Part shown: positions 28,418 to 38,500 of the stretch, in pieces
How positions within the stretch are numbered: position 1 is the stretch's first letter
Layout: each line of letters starts with the position of its first letter
From: Anaerobiospirillum succiniciproducens DSM 6400
Lineage (GTDB): Bacteria; Pseudomonadota; Gammaproteobacteria; Enterobacterales; Succinivibrionaceae
Length of the DNA: 64,000 nt
Direction: 5' to 3'
Assembly (NCBI RefSeq): GCF_000482845.1
Contig: NZ_AXWV01000013.1
Location: 29,534 to 93,533 of the forward strand
Made by a program: the position numbers and the translations under genes
The notes under the pieces: model-generated
What the model saw: only the letters and a program-made list of their open reading frames with translations
What the model was told of the DNA's origin: nothing
Database searches by the model: none

Positions 28418-28763
28418 TAGACAATGTTCTGGCACTTAAACACAGTGTCTCAAGCTGCTCAAAATTTAGTGAGCCTTGAATAATAGGCTCACTATGAATA
28501 CCTTGCACTTAAAAAAATTACGCCCTCACACGCTTAAAAGCTTCATAGCTAACATTAAAACAAAGCACAGCAGGCTTTTGAGTCATAGTAGTTGTTTGTT
28601 CATGCACCTTGTTTAGTAGTACAAAGTGCACATATGTCATGTGCTATTGATGTATATTTTTACGCCCATACAGTGTGTTAGAACAAGAGGTGCTCTTGCG
28701 TCCTTGTTGTTATGGTAAATCACCAATTAGCTTGGGTTTGCATAATTTGGATTGTAGTTTTTT
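28418..28763. other. Intergenic region before the first giant gene
   Basis: Holds the inverted repeat at 28467-28494. A CATAAT at 28741-28746 could be the -10 for the giant gene, giving a leader of only about a dozen bases. No ribosome site is visible before the ATG at 28764. Confidence 0.4.
28467..28494 (+). terminator. Inverted repeat after galU, possible terminator
   Basis: TAGTGAGCC pairs perfectly with GGCTCACTA across a 10-nt loop, 50 bp after the galU stop. There is no T-run, so intrinsic termination is doubtful. Confidence 0.4.
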
Positions 28764-31700
28764 ATGACAGCATCCACGAATAAGACAAACTTTGCGCAAA
28801 ATTTAGATGCGTCAAAAGTATCAGTCTCATCAAAAACTACTGATAAGCCTCGAGTCTTTAGTAACATCACCCGTTTGATTGCACATAAGATTGGATGTGA
28901 AAGAACAAGTGATGATAATAGCTCTGGCCTTGATCATTTGGGCTTGGTCATCAATGATACTGCCTCAAGTTATGGCATGTTCATTAACAGCGGCTACAAC
29001 CAAAATCTGCACGGTACACGAGGCTACGCCAACCAAGGCGATGAAATCTCTACAGCATCTAAGCTTAAGGGCTATGTTGCTATTTGCATTAATGCTCTGC
29101 CACAAGAGTTCCACGAGAGCGCTTATGAAAAAACTGTTTTAGATGGCGCTATTAACCTTAAAGACAAGTGCATTGCTCCACTTTTGCACACCTTGCTGCT
29201 ACCTTTTGATGAGCATGATGGCATCACCATTTCACCAGAGGCACGTAGGATCATTAATGATCGCAATATCGATGTGCCATTAAAGATTCAGCTCATCGAC
29301 AAAAAGACACAGCGCCCGCTCAATAATGTCCTGCACAACCTTGCACTTAGCAAGCTTGCTAATGAGCATGATGATGGCCATGCCTACTCCAATGGCAATA
29401 CATCCTCTAACGGCAATGCCAGCTCAAACGCTAACGCTAGTGTATGCAACAATGCCAATGCCATTGATGAAGGCCGTAGCGACGCATCTAATGAGCACTG
29501 TCGTACTGTCGATGATCTTGCTATTAGTAGCATTGATGTATTGGACCTATCTAAGAGTGGTCATCTAGCACTATATTTTGATTACTCGGTCTTTGGTCAA
29601 GAGCAACGTATTGGCTATCGACATGCTCGTCGTGGTTCAACTGTAGTTCCTGAGATCGCTGCTTTAGATGAGCATGACACTACCCATCTTTCTTATTTTG
29701 ATGAACATGTGCATGACCATCAATCCATCTTTGATGAGCTTTTGCACGTTGAGCATCATGATTTTGCATCTGATGAGATTTACAGCCGCTATATCGACAT
29801 AGTGCGCTCGCTCATGGCTGATGAAAAGATGCATTTTGCCAATGAGGCACGTCGTAATCAAACTAAGCGTGAACAAGATAAAAACAGCAGCTATACAAGC
29901 AAATTACTAAAGCTTTCTCTTGGCAATCATAATCCTAGCAGCATTGATAGCACTTTTAAGTACTTTAGCGAGCTCGGTTACTTCTTAACTGCTATCCCTG
30001 AAAAGTTGCGTATTTATGCAGGCAACAGCCTCACTGAGCAACACTTGCATGTCACGGATTTTGGTATTGATTGCAATGATAGATATACCGATCATTTAGT
30101 ACTTGATAGCTCTATTAGAACACCACTGTATCACTACACAGAGCTGTTTTATCGCAAGGCTATTGTCGAGCAAACTGAGTCACAGCGTATGTGTGACTTT
30201 TACTTCCGCCTACACTCGGATATTGGCAATATTTTCAGCCCACAAGAGCATGCGTCAGCATTAGCAGTTAAGCGCCTCTTAAAGCTTCATAGAGATACTG
30301 ACTATGTTGCTCTAAAATCCGGCGCAATAAAATCACAAAACTTTGCTTTAGATGCATACATCTCTGTCTACACCCAAGTAGCCACTCAGATGATGTATGA
30401 GTACATCTTCAAGCACATGCACAAGAACACCGCTACACATAGCGATGATGAGACTATCGATTGCTCACTACAAGCAAAGATCGCCATTAGCTCCTCCTCA
30501 GCTAATCATGGTAAGAGCTACATTACTCCTTTGTGCGCACCAAGCTTACTTGATGATGAGCAATGCTGCTTAGTACTTGGCAAGAGTACTGTACTCGTGC
30601 TTGAAAAGATGCAAACTGAGTACGCAAGCTCCTTATGTTTTGATGCGCAAAAACGCCGCGCAGGACTAGAGCTTTTATGTAATCTTATTTTTACTGGCTG
30701 TAGCTGTGGTCATCTAATATTTCTGCTTTCTGCCTTCTCTGTATCTCATATGTACTCAACTTTAGATACAGGTATTTATAGAGGTGCCTTTGAAGGCAGT
30801 CTGTTCTTTAAAAAAGAGTACGCCTCACTGTGTCTCTTGCAAGTCCTCTTGCAAAGCGGCTTTAACTTGATGAGAGCCCATCCTTTCCTGGTTAACTTCT
30901 TACTTAAGGACGCATATAAGGATCCTCATACTCCTGTAAATCCATTCCATGCCACTACCAAGCTTAGATGCATGGAAGCTTTGGTTAAGCGTAGCCATGC
31001 TCATGATGATGAGGTCATCAAACAGTATGCCTATGAACTCAATGCTCAAGGACAAGCGTATAAAGACTACTTTTGTGCTGACAGAGAAGTGGCCATTGCA
31101 TGTGAGTACCAGCTAGAGGGTTTAAATGAGGCAGAACTTTTAGAGTTAAAGACTCTTGATGAGAGCGATGATCTCTATGCCATGACTTTTGGCATTGCTG
31201 CTACCAAGTTCTTCTCATACCGTAATAAGCCTATCTACGATCTTACTGAGCTACATGAGAAGAACGAGCTTAAAAGCTATATTCAAACAGAGGTAGTACG
31301 TCGTTCTCTTATCGACAAGAGTAACTATGCACGCTACTACATGTCTAAAGAGCTGCATCGTCATCAAGCCCTGTATGCGCTGCAAAGACAAGGTTATGAG
31401 TGCGATATTGAAGACGGTGCATTTTTGGACATCAACTCAACTGAATTTGACAGACTTGAGAAACTAAAGTGCCAAGCTCTCACCTGCTCGATTGATCTCA
31501 TTACACGACTCTTGTCTTTCACTGGCGATATGCGCTTTTTAAGCGGACTTAAAGATCGTCACCGCCTCGTTGTAATTAGAAATTATCTAGCTTTAAAACA
31601 AAACACTTATATACACTACGATGTTAACCATGTAAGTGTTTTAAGCTGCTTTGCCGAAGAATTAGAAAGACGTAAGTTTACGGACTCTCTATATAAGTCC

Positions 31701-34700
31701 TTAGACAAGTACGCATCAAGCAAAACAAATTCTGACTTTGCTATGCATCCGCTACTTCATCCAGCTATTGAAAGGCTTGATGAGTTTATGATGCTTGCTC
31801 TCAAACGAGAAAAGATTCTTACCAAAGGCAATCTAGGAGAGATAATTAAGCAGTCGCTCAAGCTGTACGAGAAAAACCACGCGACCTATCGTAACGTATT
31901 AGCGCTCATAGCTAAATTTGTGGTGCTTGATAAACGCTTGATGCGTTACCGCATTATCAAAGAAGGCACCTTAGCGCTATTAATGCCACATAGCTTCTCG
32001 GATTTAAGAGAGCTTTTAGATAGCTCTGTAGGATATTTCAATCGGCCAAAAAGCGACGCAGAACAAAATGATGGCGACACTCAGTATGGTTGCTATCGTG
32101 GCGATCTACCGCTCTATCCATATAACGCTAAGGCCCGTGCGTCTTCATTTGCCTACTATGCAGATGAGTTTGAGTATATCTACAAACCTCCGATGCATAG
32201 CAAGCTGAGCTTGTCGTATATTAAATCCGTAGACCGTCTACTCTATGTGATTGGCTGCGACTTTATCTACAGACACGGTGTTTTCTCAGAATCTTTGATC
32301 CACTCTGACTTAGCCTTTAAGACCGCCATGCTGTTGTGCAATATCAGCTGGGCAGCACCTCTTGCCCGTATGGCTGGTGAGCTTAACGAACGTCAAAAAT
32401 CATTGCGCCTGACGCAAAGACGTATCCTCACGGAAGTCTTTGATATCTACAAAGATCGTTTACGCGGCTTAGATATTGCCAACATTATGCTTGCTTGTGA
32501 CGATCGTGATACCGTCAAGTTACTAAAAGAAGATAATATCCACGAGTACCTTAACTCTCTTTGCTATTACTATGGTGCAAGCAGCCGCAATCAAGGTTCA
32601 TCAGCTCAAAGCGACTTTGCTAACAAGCAGTCTCATAAAGAAGAGCTGCACATTGCCTACAAAAAGCCGCCAGAGCTCGTCACTAGCTCAAGTAACGAGC
32701 AAGACATCACTAGCTCAAGCAAAACCACCAGCGCAAAACCTCAAGCTCAAGACACAGCTTCAGGCACAAACACAGCCAAGAGCGTAAAAGCTGCTGCCCC
32801 AAAATCACAGAGTGAGTTTAGCTATACCACTAAGAACAGTGATTCATACTTTAACTATGATGATCCGCTCTCAGGTTCATTTGACTCGAGTTCAAATAGT
32901 TTTAGCTCCACTCTTTCTTTAGGCCCAACACTGACCTTAGGCACCAAAGAGCAGCACAAGAGCCAAGAGCAAGAGACAAAAGCTAAGGACCAAGAACCAT
33001 CAAGCCTACTCAGCTCTAATGAAGGCTCCACACTGATCCTAACTCCAGTTAGCAGCCTCGCTCTTGAGCCAGTCTCCACTGAGAGCTCCGATTCAGTTAA
33101 GCCTCTAACAGAGCGTTTTAAAAATCACAATCCGTTTAAGGATCTTCCTGACGATGATGAGGAAGATAACAGCGATCTTGTTGACGCCACAGAACAAAGC
33201 TCCTCTGAGCCATCATCTACCAAAGAAAGTGATACCGCTAAGTCAGACTCATTAGATGCAGATACATCTATCGAAACTGAAGTAACAACCAATGCCGATT
33301 ACACATTCAAAGTAGAACAAGACACTGCCTCCGACGAGGTTGCTACTAATTCAGATACTGCTAATGACGCTGCAGATGCTACTGAAGTTGATACCTCGAA
33401 TGAGGTATCTGATGAGACTGACCTTGATGCAGCCGTTGAAGCTGAAATAGCTGCCGCTGATGAGACTGAACTCAATGCTGCAGTTGAAGCAAAAGTAGAT
33501 TCCTCTGATGACACTGAACTCGATGCTGCAGTTGAAACTGAAGTAGATGACTCTAATGATACTGAACTCGATGCTGCAGATGAAGCTGAAGTAGATGCCT
33601 CTTATGAGACTGAACTCGATGCGGCAGTTGAGACTGAAGAAGATGTCTCTGATGAGGCTGAGCTTGATGCTGCAGTTGAAGCTGAAGTAGATGACTCTGA
33701 AGAGACTGAACTCGATGCTGCTGTTAAAGCTGAAGTAGATGCCTCTGATGAGACTGAACTCGATTCTACAGCCGAAGCTGAAGAAGATGCCTCTGATGAG
33801 ACTGAACTCGATGCTGCAGTTGAAGCTGAAGTAGATGACTCTGAAGAGACTGAACTTGATGCTGCAGTCGAAGCTGAAGTAGAGTTTGCAAATGAGAATG
33901 AAGACGCGGCCGAAGCTGAACAGGTTGCATCTGATGACGATATCACTACCGATGCCAAGTTAAACGCAGCTGAGGATGAGGACTTTATTGATGCTGATTT
34001 AGATGAGGCTAAATTAGATGTCTCTGATAATGTATCTGATGAGTCTGAACTTGATACAGCCGATGAAGATCTAGCTAATGACGATGACGCTGTCGAAGCT
34101 GAACCAGATAGTGACGTTGAAGTTAATTGTGCAGATGACAATGCCTCCATTGAGGATGACTTCACTGTAGCTGAAGCTGATGTTGAGGCTGACGATACGG
34201 CTGATGACGTCTCTAGTGTCGAGACTAGATTAGATGAATTTGAGGACGATGCTGCTATTGAAGCTGAGGCACCTTTCATTGAGGACTTAGATGACTCTCA
34301 AAGCTTTGCTGATGAGAATCATGAGCTCTTTAATAATGATGATGAGGAAGCTGATGAGAGCTTAGATCTCAGCGCTAGCGATGATAAGTTTGATGATTCT
34401 GAGGATGAACTTGATGATGTAGATGCTGAAGATGAGCTCGAGGATGAGGAAGACTTTGCTACTTTAGCTGAGCAATACTTAATCAAGTTTAGTAAGCAGC
34501 GCTATAAGAAGGCCATTATCTTAACAGTCTTAGGCTTTGATGCCTTCTTTAAGTTCTATAAGTACAGAAGACGTTTTGCAACTGAAGAAGACTCTATTAA
34601 GCTTTGCGCTACAGCCTGCTCACATTTGATCAATAACGAGCTTGAGTACTTACATGAGCTGTTAACTGTGAAGCTTAACGAAACTCCTGATCTTGGCTTA

Positions 34701-35123
34701 GACATCACTTTCTTCAAATCAAATGATGATGAGTCGTATGAAGAGAGTAATGATGCAGCTGATGATGCCGATGCTGACTTAGCTAAACTTTCAGCTAAGC
34801 TTGATGAGGAGCCTAAGAAAGCTTCAAAGAATAAGAAAGCTAAAAATCCGGCTGAAAGAGGTCATAGAGACATCATGTTCTATGACTACGACAACAATGA
34901 CTTTGCTCTGCTACAAAGAGACTTTAGGTTCTTCTTTGATGTCTTAGTTGAACAGACCTCTAAGTATCTGAGCAAAAAAGACCTCATTAGCTACTACTCG
35001 CTTACTGAGCAAGATAATAAGCTCAAGCAATACCTTACGGATCAATCTGACTTACAAGAGATTTTTAATAGCTTAATGCCTAGTCAGATAACTTATATCC
35101 TAAAGACAGTAGTAAACAGCTAA
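28764..35123 (+). CDS. Giant acidic protein of unknown function, first of a giant gene pair
   Basis: A 2119-residue protein with no domain I recognise: no P-loop, no nuclease motif, no signal peptide and no membrane helix. Residues 1-~1270 read as a mostly helical globular region with scattered conserved-looking Cys/His and aromatic residues, interrupted by an Asn/Ser-rich stretch at ~200-240. Residues ~1275-1895 are low-complexity and strongly acidic, including ten tandem copies of a 16-residue unit (1550-1709). A C-terminal helical domain (~1895-2119) contains YLIKFSKQRYKK and RDFRFFFDVLVEQ and is split by a short Asp/Lys linker. The ATG lacks a Shine-Dalgarno sequence. The RecQ-UvrD giant follows 414 bp downstream on the same strand, which suggests a shared role. 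A TerB-like relationship is only a guess. Confidence 0.85.
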   Translation: MTASTNKTNFAQNLDASKVSVSSKTTDKPRVFSNITRLIAHKIGCERTSDDNSSGLDHLGLVINDTASSYGMFINSGYNQNLHGTRGYANQGDEISTASKLKGYVAICINALPQEFHESAYEKTVLDGAINLKDKCIAPLLHTLLLPFDEHDGITISPEARRIINDRNIDVPLKIQLIDKKTQRPLNNVLHNLALSKLANEHDDGHAYSNGNTSSNGNASSNANASVCNNANAIDEGRSDASNEHCRTVDDLAISSIDVLDLSKSGHLALYFDYSVFGQEQRIGYRHARRGSTVVPEIAALDEHDTTHLSYFDEHVHDHQSIFDELLHVEHHDFASDEIYSRYIDIVRSLMADEKMHFANEARRNQTKREQDKNSSYTSKLLKLSLGNHNPSSIDSTFKYFSELGYFLTAIPEKLRIYAGNSLTEQHLHVTDFGIDCNDRYTDHLVLDSSIRTPLYHYTELFYRKAIVEQTESQRMCDFYFRLHSDIGNIFSPQEHASALAVKRLLKLHRDTDYVALKSGAIKSQNFALDAYISVYTQVATQMMYEYIFKHMHKNTATHSDDETIDCSLQAKIAISSSSANHGKSYITPLCAPSLLDDEQCCLVLGKSTVLVLEKMQTEYASSLCFDAQKRRAGLELLCNLIFTGCSCGHLIFLLSAFSVSHMYSTLDTGIYRGAFEGSLFFKKEYASLCLLQVLLQSGFNLMRAHPFLVNFLLKDAYKDPHTPVNPFHATTKLRCMEALVKRSHAHDDEVIKQYAYELNAQGQAYKDYFCADREVAIACEYQLEGLNEAELLELKTLDESDDLYAMTFGIAATKFFSYRNKPIYDLTELHEKNELKSYIQTEVVRRSLIDKSNYARYYMSKELHRHQALYALQRQGYECDIEDGAFLDINSTEFDRLEKLKCQALTCSIDLITRLLSFTGDMRFLSGLKDRHRLVVIRNYLALKQNTYIHYDVNHVSVLSCFAEELERRKFTDSLYKSLDKYASSKTNSDFAMHPLLHPAIERLDEFMMLALKREKILTKGNLGEIIKQSLKLYEKNHATYRNVLALIAKFVVLDKRLMRYRIIKEGTLALLMPHSFSDLRELLDSSVGYFNRPKSDAEQNDGDTQYGCYRGDLPLYPYNAKARASSFAYYADEFEYIYKPPMHSKLSLSYIKSVDRLLYVIGCDFIYRHGVFSESLIHSDLAFKTAMLLCNISWAAPLARMAGELNERQKSLRLTQRRILTEVFDIYKDRLRGLDIANIMLACDDRDTVKLLKEDNIHEYLNSLCYYYGASSRNQGSSAQSDFANKQSHKEELHIAYKKPPELVTSSSNEQDITSSSKTTSAKPQAQDTASGTNTAKSVKAAAPKSQSEFSYTTKNSDSYFNYDDPLSGSFDSSSNSFSSTLSLGPTLTLGTKEQHKSQEQETKAKDQEPSSLLSSNEGSTLILTPVSSLALEPVSTESSDSVKPLTERFKNHNPFKDLPDDDEEDNSDLVDATEQSSSEPSSTKESDTAKSDSLDADTSIETEVTTNADYTFKVEQDTASDEVATNSDTANDAADATEVDTSNEVSDETDLDAAVEAEIAAADETELNAAVEAKVDSSDDTELDAAVETEVDDSNDTELDAADEAEVDASYETELDAAVETEEDVSDEAELDAAVEAEVDDSEETELDAAVKAEVDASDETELDSTAEAEEDASDETELDAAVEAEVDDSEETELDAAVEAEVEFANENEDAAEAEQVASDDDITTDAKLNAAEDEDFIDADLDEAKLDVSDNVSDESELDTADEDLANDDDAVEAEPDSDVEVNCADDNASIEDDFTVAEADVEADDTADDVSSVETRLDEFEDDAAIEAEAPFIEDLDDSQSFADENHELFNNDDEEADESLDLSASDDKFDDSEDELDDVDAEDELEDEEDFATLAEQYLIKFSKQRYKKAIILTVLGFDAFFKFYKYRRRFATEEDSIKLCATACSHLINNELEYLHELLTVKLNETPDLGLDITFFKSNDDESYEESNDAADDADADLAKLSAKLDEEPKKASKNKKAKNPAERGHRDIMFYDYDNNDFALLQRDFRFFFDVLVEQTSKYLSKKDLISYYSLTEQDNKLKQYLTDQSDLQEIFNSLMPSQITYILKTVVNS
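33411..33890. repeat. Ten-copy 48-bp tandem repeat coding an acidic 16-residue unit
   Basis: Ten consecutive 48-bp units encode variations of ETELDAAVEAEVDDSD. Units differ by single substitutions (for example VEAEVDDS, AEAEEDAS, VETEEDVS) with no frame change. Adjacent copies share variants, pointing to expansion by slippage or unequal exchange. It is strongly acidic and probably unstructured. Confidence 0.92.
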
Positions 35124-35214
35124 TTGTGCGTAGATAGCGTTGGTCGCTAGAGTTTCAAGCACTGACTTGAACTTGCTAGCTTTATCGATCACAAGCTTGT
35201 TATTGCGCTGATTA

Positions 35215-35243
35215 TTGATCACAAGCTCGATGCTTGTGATCAA
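35215..35243. promoter_or_regulatory. Perfect 12-bp palindrome, candidate operator or hairpin
   Basis: TTGATCACAAGC and GCTTGTGATCAA flank a 5-nt spacer (TCGAT). A half-site, GATCACAAGC, also occurs 30 bp upstream (35187-35196). No T-run follows, so an intrinsic terminator is unlikely. The symmetric arrangement with an extra half-site looks like a repressor operator, though an RNA hairpin is equally possible. Confidence 0.55.
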
Positions 35244-35292
35244 GTGTCACGATGCATTAGGTTAGCTGTTAATAGGCTTTACAGCCTTGCGC

Positions 35293-35394
35293 AGCTGATC
35301 TTCTTCGCTTTGTGCTTGCTATGCTGAGCGGATCTTTTTCGCTTTTTGCTTGCTCTGCTTAGCTGATTTTCTTCGCTTTGTGCTTGGTCTACTT
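35293..35394. repeat. Three-copy 34-bp tandem repeat between the giant genes
   Basis: Units at 35293-35326, 35327-35360 and 35361-35394 share the frame AGCTGATxTTcTTCGCTTTxTGCTTG. A partial fourth copy (AGCTGATGG) follows. Non-coding; role unknown. Confidence 0.8.
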
Positions 35395-35537
35395 AGCTGA
35401 TGGCACTCTTTTTAGGTCATGGACGCTATTCTAAATGGCTTAGATATCATCAGAACTGTTAATTTTCCCCAAAGCCATGCATACGCCTTATGTTCAGGTT
35501 ATGATCTAAGGATAATCATCGTAATCTAAGGAAAGCT

Positions 35538-38500
35538 ATGGCATCAGAGTCATCTCTCATTCTTGCAACCTTAGCGGTTAAAGATAATGAGGTAGTTAAG
35601 CAAGTATTGATCTCTTGTGATCCAAAGTCACAGGAGCTCATTGCTGCTAACTTTGACTCTATGGTCGCAAGCGTCATTAGCGCAAATCCTCAGACTACCT
35701 GCCCCGATCAGCTAAAAAACATCTCCGCTGAGCGACTCTTATTCTTATTTACTTGTGCAAGCAAACTCTTTTTTACTGGATGTAAAGAGCAAAAGTTTAC
35801 AGCTACCCGCTTTAAAAATTATGGCCGCTTTGTAAGATCCATTACTACCTTTTGCCTTGCTAAGAGTGAGCTTTTAGATGAGGTACTAGACCTCATTGCC
35901 AATAAAACTATAAGCTCTCAAGATGCAATTAACTTCTTAAGCTGCTTACATCATGCTTCACTAAACTCACAGAGCTCTGACTTTAATGAGGAAAATACTG
36001 AGGCAACTAAGCTACATGCAAAGTTGCTTGCCAAACTTAGCCCACAGCAACATGACAAGCTCAAGCACATACAGCATGATCTGCTTGTAGATAAAGAGCT
36101 AGATATTGAGCACTTGAGTGCTGCTCAACTAGATTCATTACTATCAGGACTAAGCACTAAAGAGCAAATTGAGTACTCACTTAAGCTTAACTCATGCGAT
36201 CTCTATCTTAAGTACGTACCTGAACACATCATGCAGGTACTTAAGGTTCATAATCTTGTCCATCTGAGCATCAACGCACAAGATAAGTCTCTTAAGCTAC
36301 CTCAGGATGATGACGTTTTAAACTTAGTCATCAGCTTCAACGCCCTTGATAACCGTGAGCATTCATCCTCATATGCAAGCACTGCCACACAAAGCTCAGA
36401 TACACCCGCACAGCGTTCACTTTGGGCAACACAGCTAAGCTTACTAGCAAAAGATTTAAGTTCGCTGCCTAAGCTGCAGTCACAGTACCTAGTCTATGGA
36501 CGCAATCTAGCTCTCTTTGATAGCCGCATTAATCGTGACATTTGCTATCTTGATCTAGACGAGCTTGAGACTGTTCTCTTTGAGCAGCACAAAACTCTCT
36601 TTAGTGCAGTCACAACCCTCTCAAATAAGCTTGCTGAGCACTTTCCACGAGAGATGCCAAATGCTGCGCGACTCGATACTGCACGCCTATTCGTAATCTC
36701 CTGCTTGCTTAGCTCTAATGACCTTTCCAAACTGCAAATAGAGCTCAGCGAGGGCATTAGTCGTAAGCTAAACGAGCATCAGCTGCTTAAGTCATGCACC
36801 GATGCTAATAGCTCCATCTTTTCAAGCCGCATCATAGCCGATTTAAAAGCCCTTTTAAGCTCAATCTCCGCTGCATCTCAAGACGCTTATACAATGCGTG
36901 ACATAGCTGCAGCAAAGGATGCTGCCGAAGCTGCCAAAGCCGACGCAGATGCAGATGCCAATGACGACGCAAGCACTAAAAGCGTTCCATCAGTTGCAAA
37001 TGCTAAAGCCGATGATGATGCTGCTACTGCGGATGCCCCTGATGGCGCAGTTGCTGATGATGGCAAGGCGGCTGATTCGCTAGCTGATGATGCAGCGGCG
37101 GCTGATGTGGTGGATGCTGGCACATGCGCGTTTGATGATGGTGGGGACTTTGCCTCACAGCTGATGCGCTCGTTTATGCGCACGCTTAAGGTTGAAAGCT
37201 TTGCTAAGCTCTTAGGCAAGATCGAAAACTCACTCATCTTGGCACCACAATGCTTATTTGAAGCGCTCAATACTTATCTAAAAGTAGACTTTGCTTTTGC
37301 AGATGAGAGCTATCAGCTTATAAGCCATGAAAAGTTAAGATCTCAGCCTATTGCGAATGCCTGCCTTAATGACTACCTCATGAGAGTAAGTAGCCAAGGC
37401 ACCTTACGCGCCGCATTCTTGCCTGACTGCGTGAAGGTGGGTGTAAGTGCACCACGCTCCTTGTTCTATTGTTCTCGATCAAGCTTAAGTCAGTTTATTC
37501 ACTCTAAAGAGAATGTCGCTGAGCGCTGCTATGAGTTATTAAGCCCTTATGTACAGAGCTTTGATATCGATAATGACAAGAGCATTATTTGCTGTGACAT
37601 TGATACTTTGGCTAAGCAAAGCTCTGTTACTGCAGATTTACTCGTTAAAGATCGTATCTATCTTTTAGGCTATGAGCGCGACTTACTCAACCACAGCTTC
37701 TATTTAAAGGCATTAAACGAATGCTATAGCCTTAAGTCTATTGCTATCGTGGATCCTACTTTAGCGCTTAAACTCAACTCTCTAGAGAGTAAGTACACTC
37801 TTATCTCGGGTGCTATGAGTGAAGAGCTCTTAAAGTTCACAACTAATGAGAGCTCTGTAAATAAGAGCGAAGATAAAAGTGCATCTACTGACAGCGCCCG
37901 CTCTAATGATCTTAGGCAAAAGCCTAAGGCAGAAAATCATCAATCTCGCGCTACTAAAGGCGCTGCAAATGATGAAAGTGAGCTTGGTTCTTCTATCGCA
38001 TCTGATGATGGCCAAATTGCTGCGCATGAGAGTGATAACAGCGCTGCAAGCATGGCTGATGGTGGTGCTAGCCTCGATGAGATGGCATCAAATAACATCG
38101 ATAGTTTTGTAGATCATACTAATAGCTACTCTGATAGCGATGAAGAGTATATCTCTGAGCGTATTGAGCGCGACATCGAGGTGCTTGATAGCGAGAGTGT
38201 AAGCAGCACAGCTTCAGGTGAGGATGAGCAGTCGCTGCTTGCCTCAGATTTTATTGATGAAAAGAACACTCTGATCATCGAAAAGCTCGATACCACAAAA
38301 GATCGTGAAGCCATTGCAATATATCGTGCTGAACGTAATCACGTCTTAGAGCAATTACTCTATGTCTATGACGAGCTCATCTGCCATATTCCGCTGCCTA
38401 ACTGCCAAGGACGTGGCTTAGCAACCTCATCTCATGATGCGGCCTCTGCATCTACGGCTAAAGGCACAGCAACTAGCTTAAAGCCTACTGCAACCAATAA

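Larger units (their letters stand above)
35124..35537. other. Intergenic region between the two giant genes
   Basis: 414 bp with no gene. It contains a 12-bp palindrome and a three-copy 34-bp repeat, both listed below, and ends in the ribosome site AAGGA of the second giant. The size and content suggest that the second giant has its own control rather than simple operon coupling. Confidence 0.6.

Noticed and set aside
30480..30540. P-loop in the first giant protein (GKSY)
   Set aside because: The context ANHGKSY lacks the GxxxxGK pattern and the hydrophobic strand before it.
33602..34279. Long Ser-rich frame antisense to the acidic repeat
   Set aside because: It is the mirror image of the Asp/Glu/Ala repeat of the giant gene; no ribosome site and no independent coding signal.
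28764..35123. TerB_N/TerB_C domains in the first giant
   Set aside because: The expected glycine-rich opening and conserved aromatic pattern are not visible by eye; left only as something to test.
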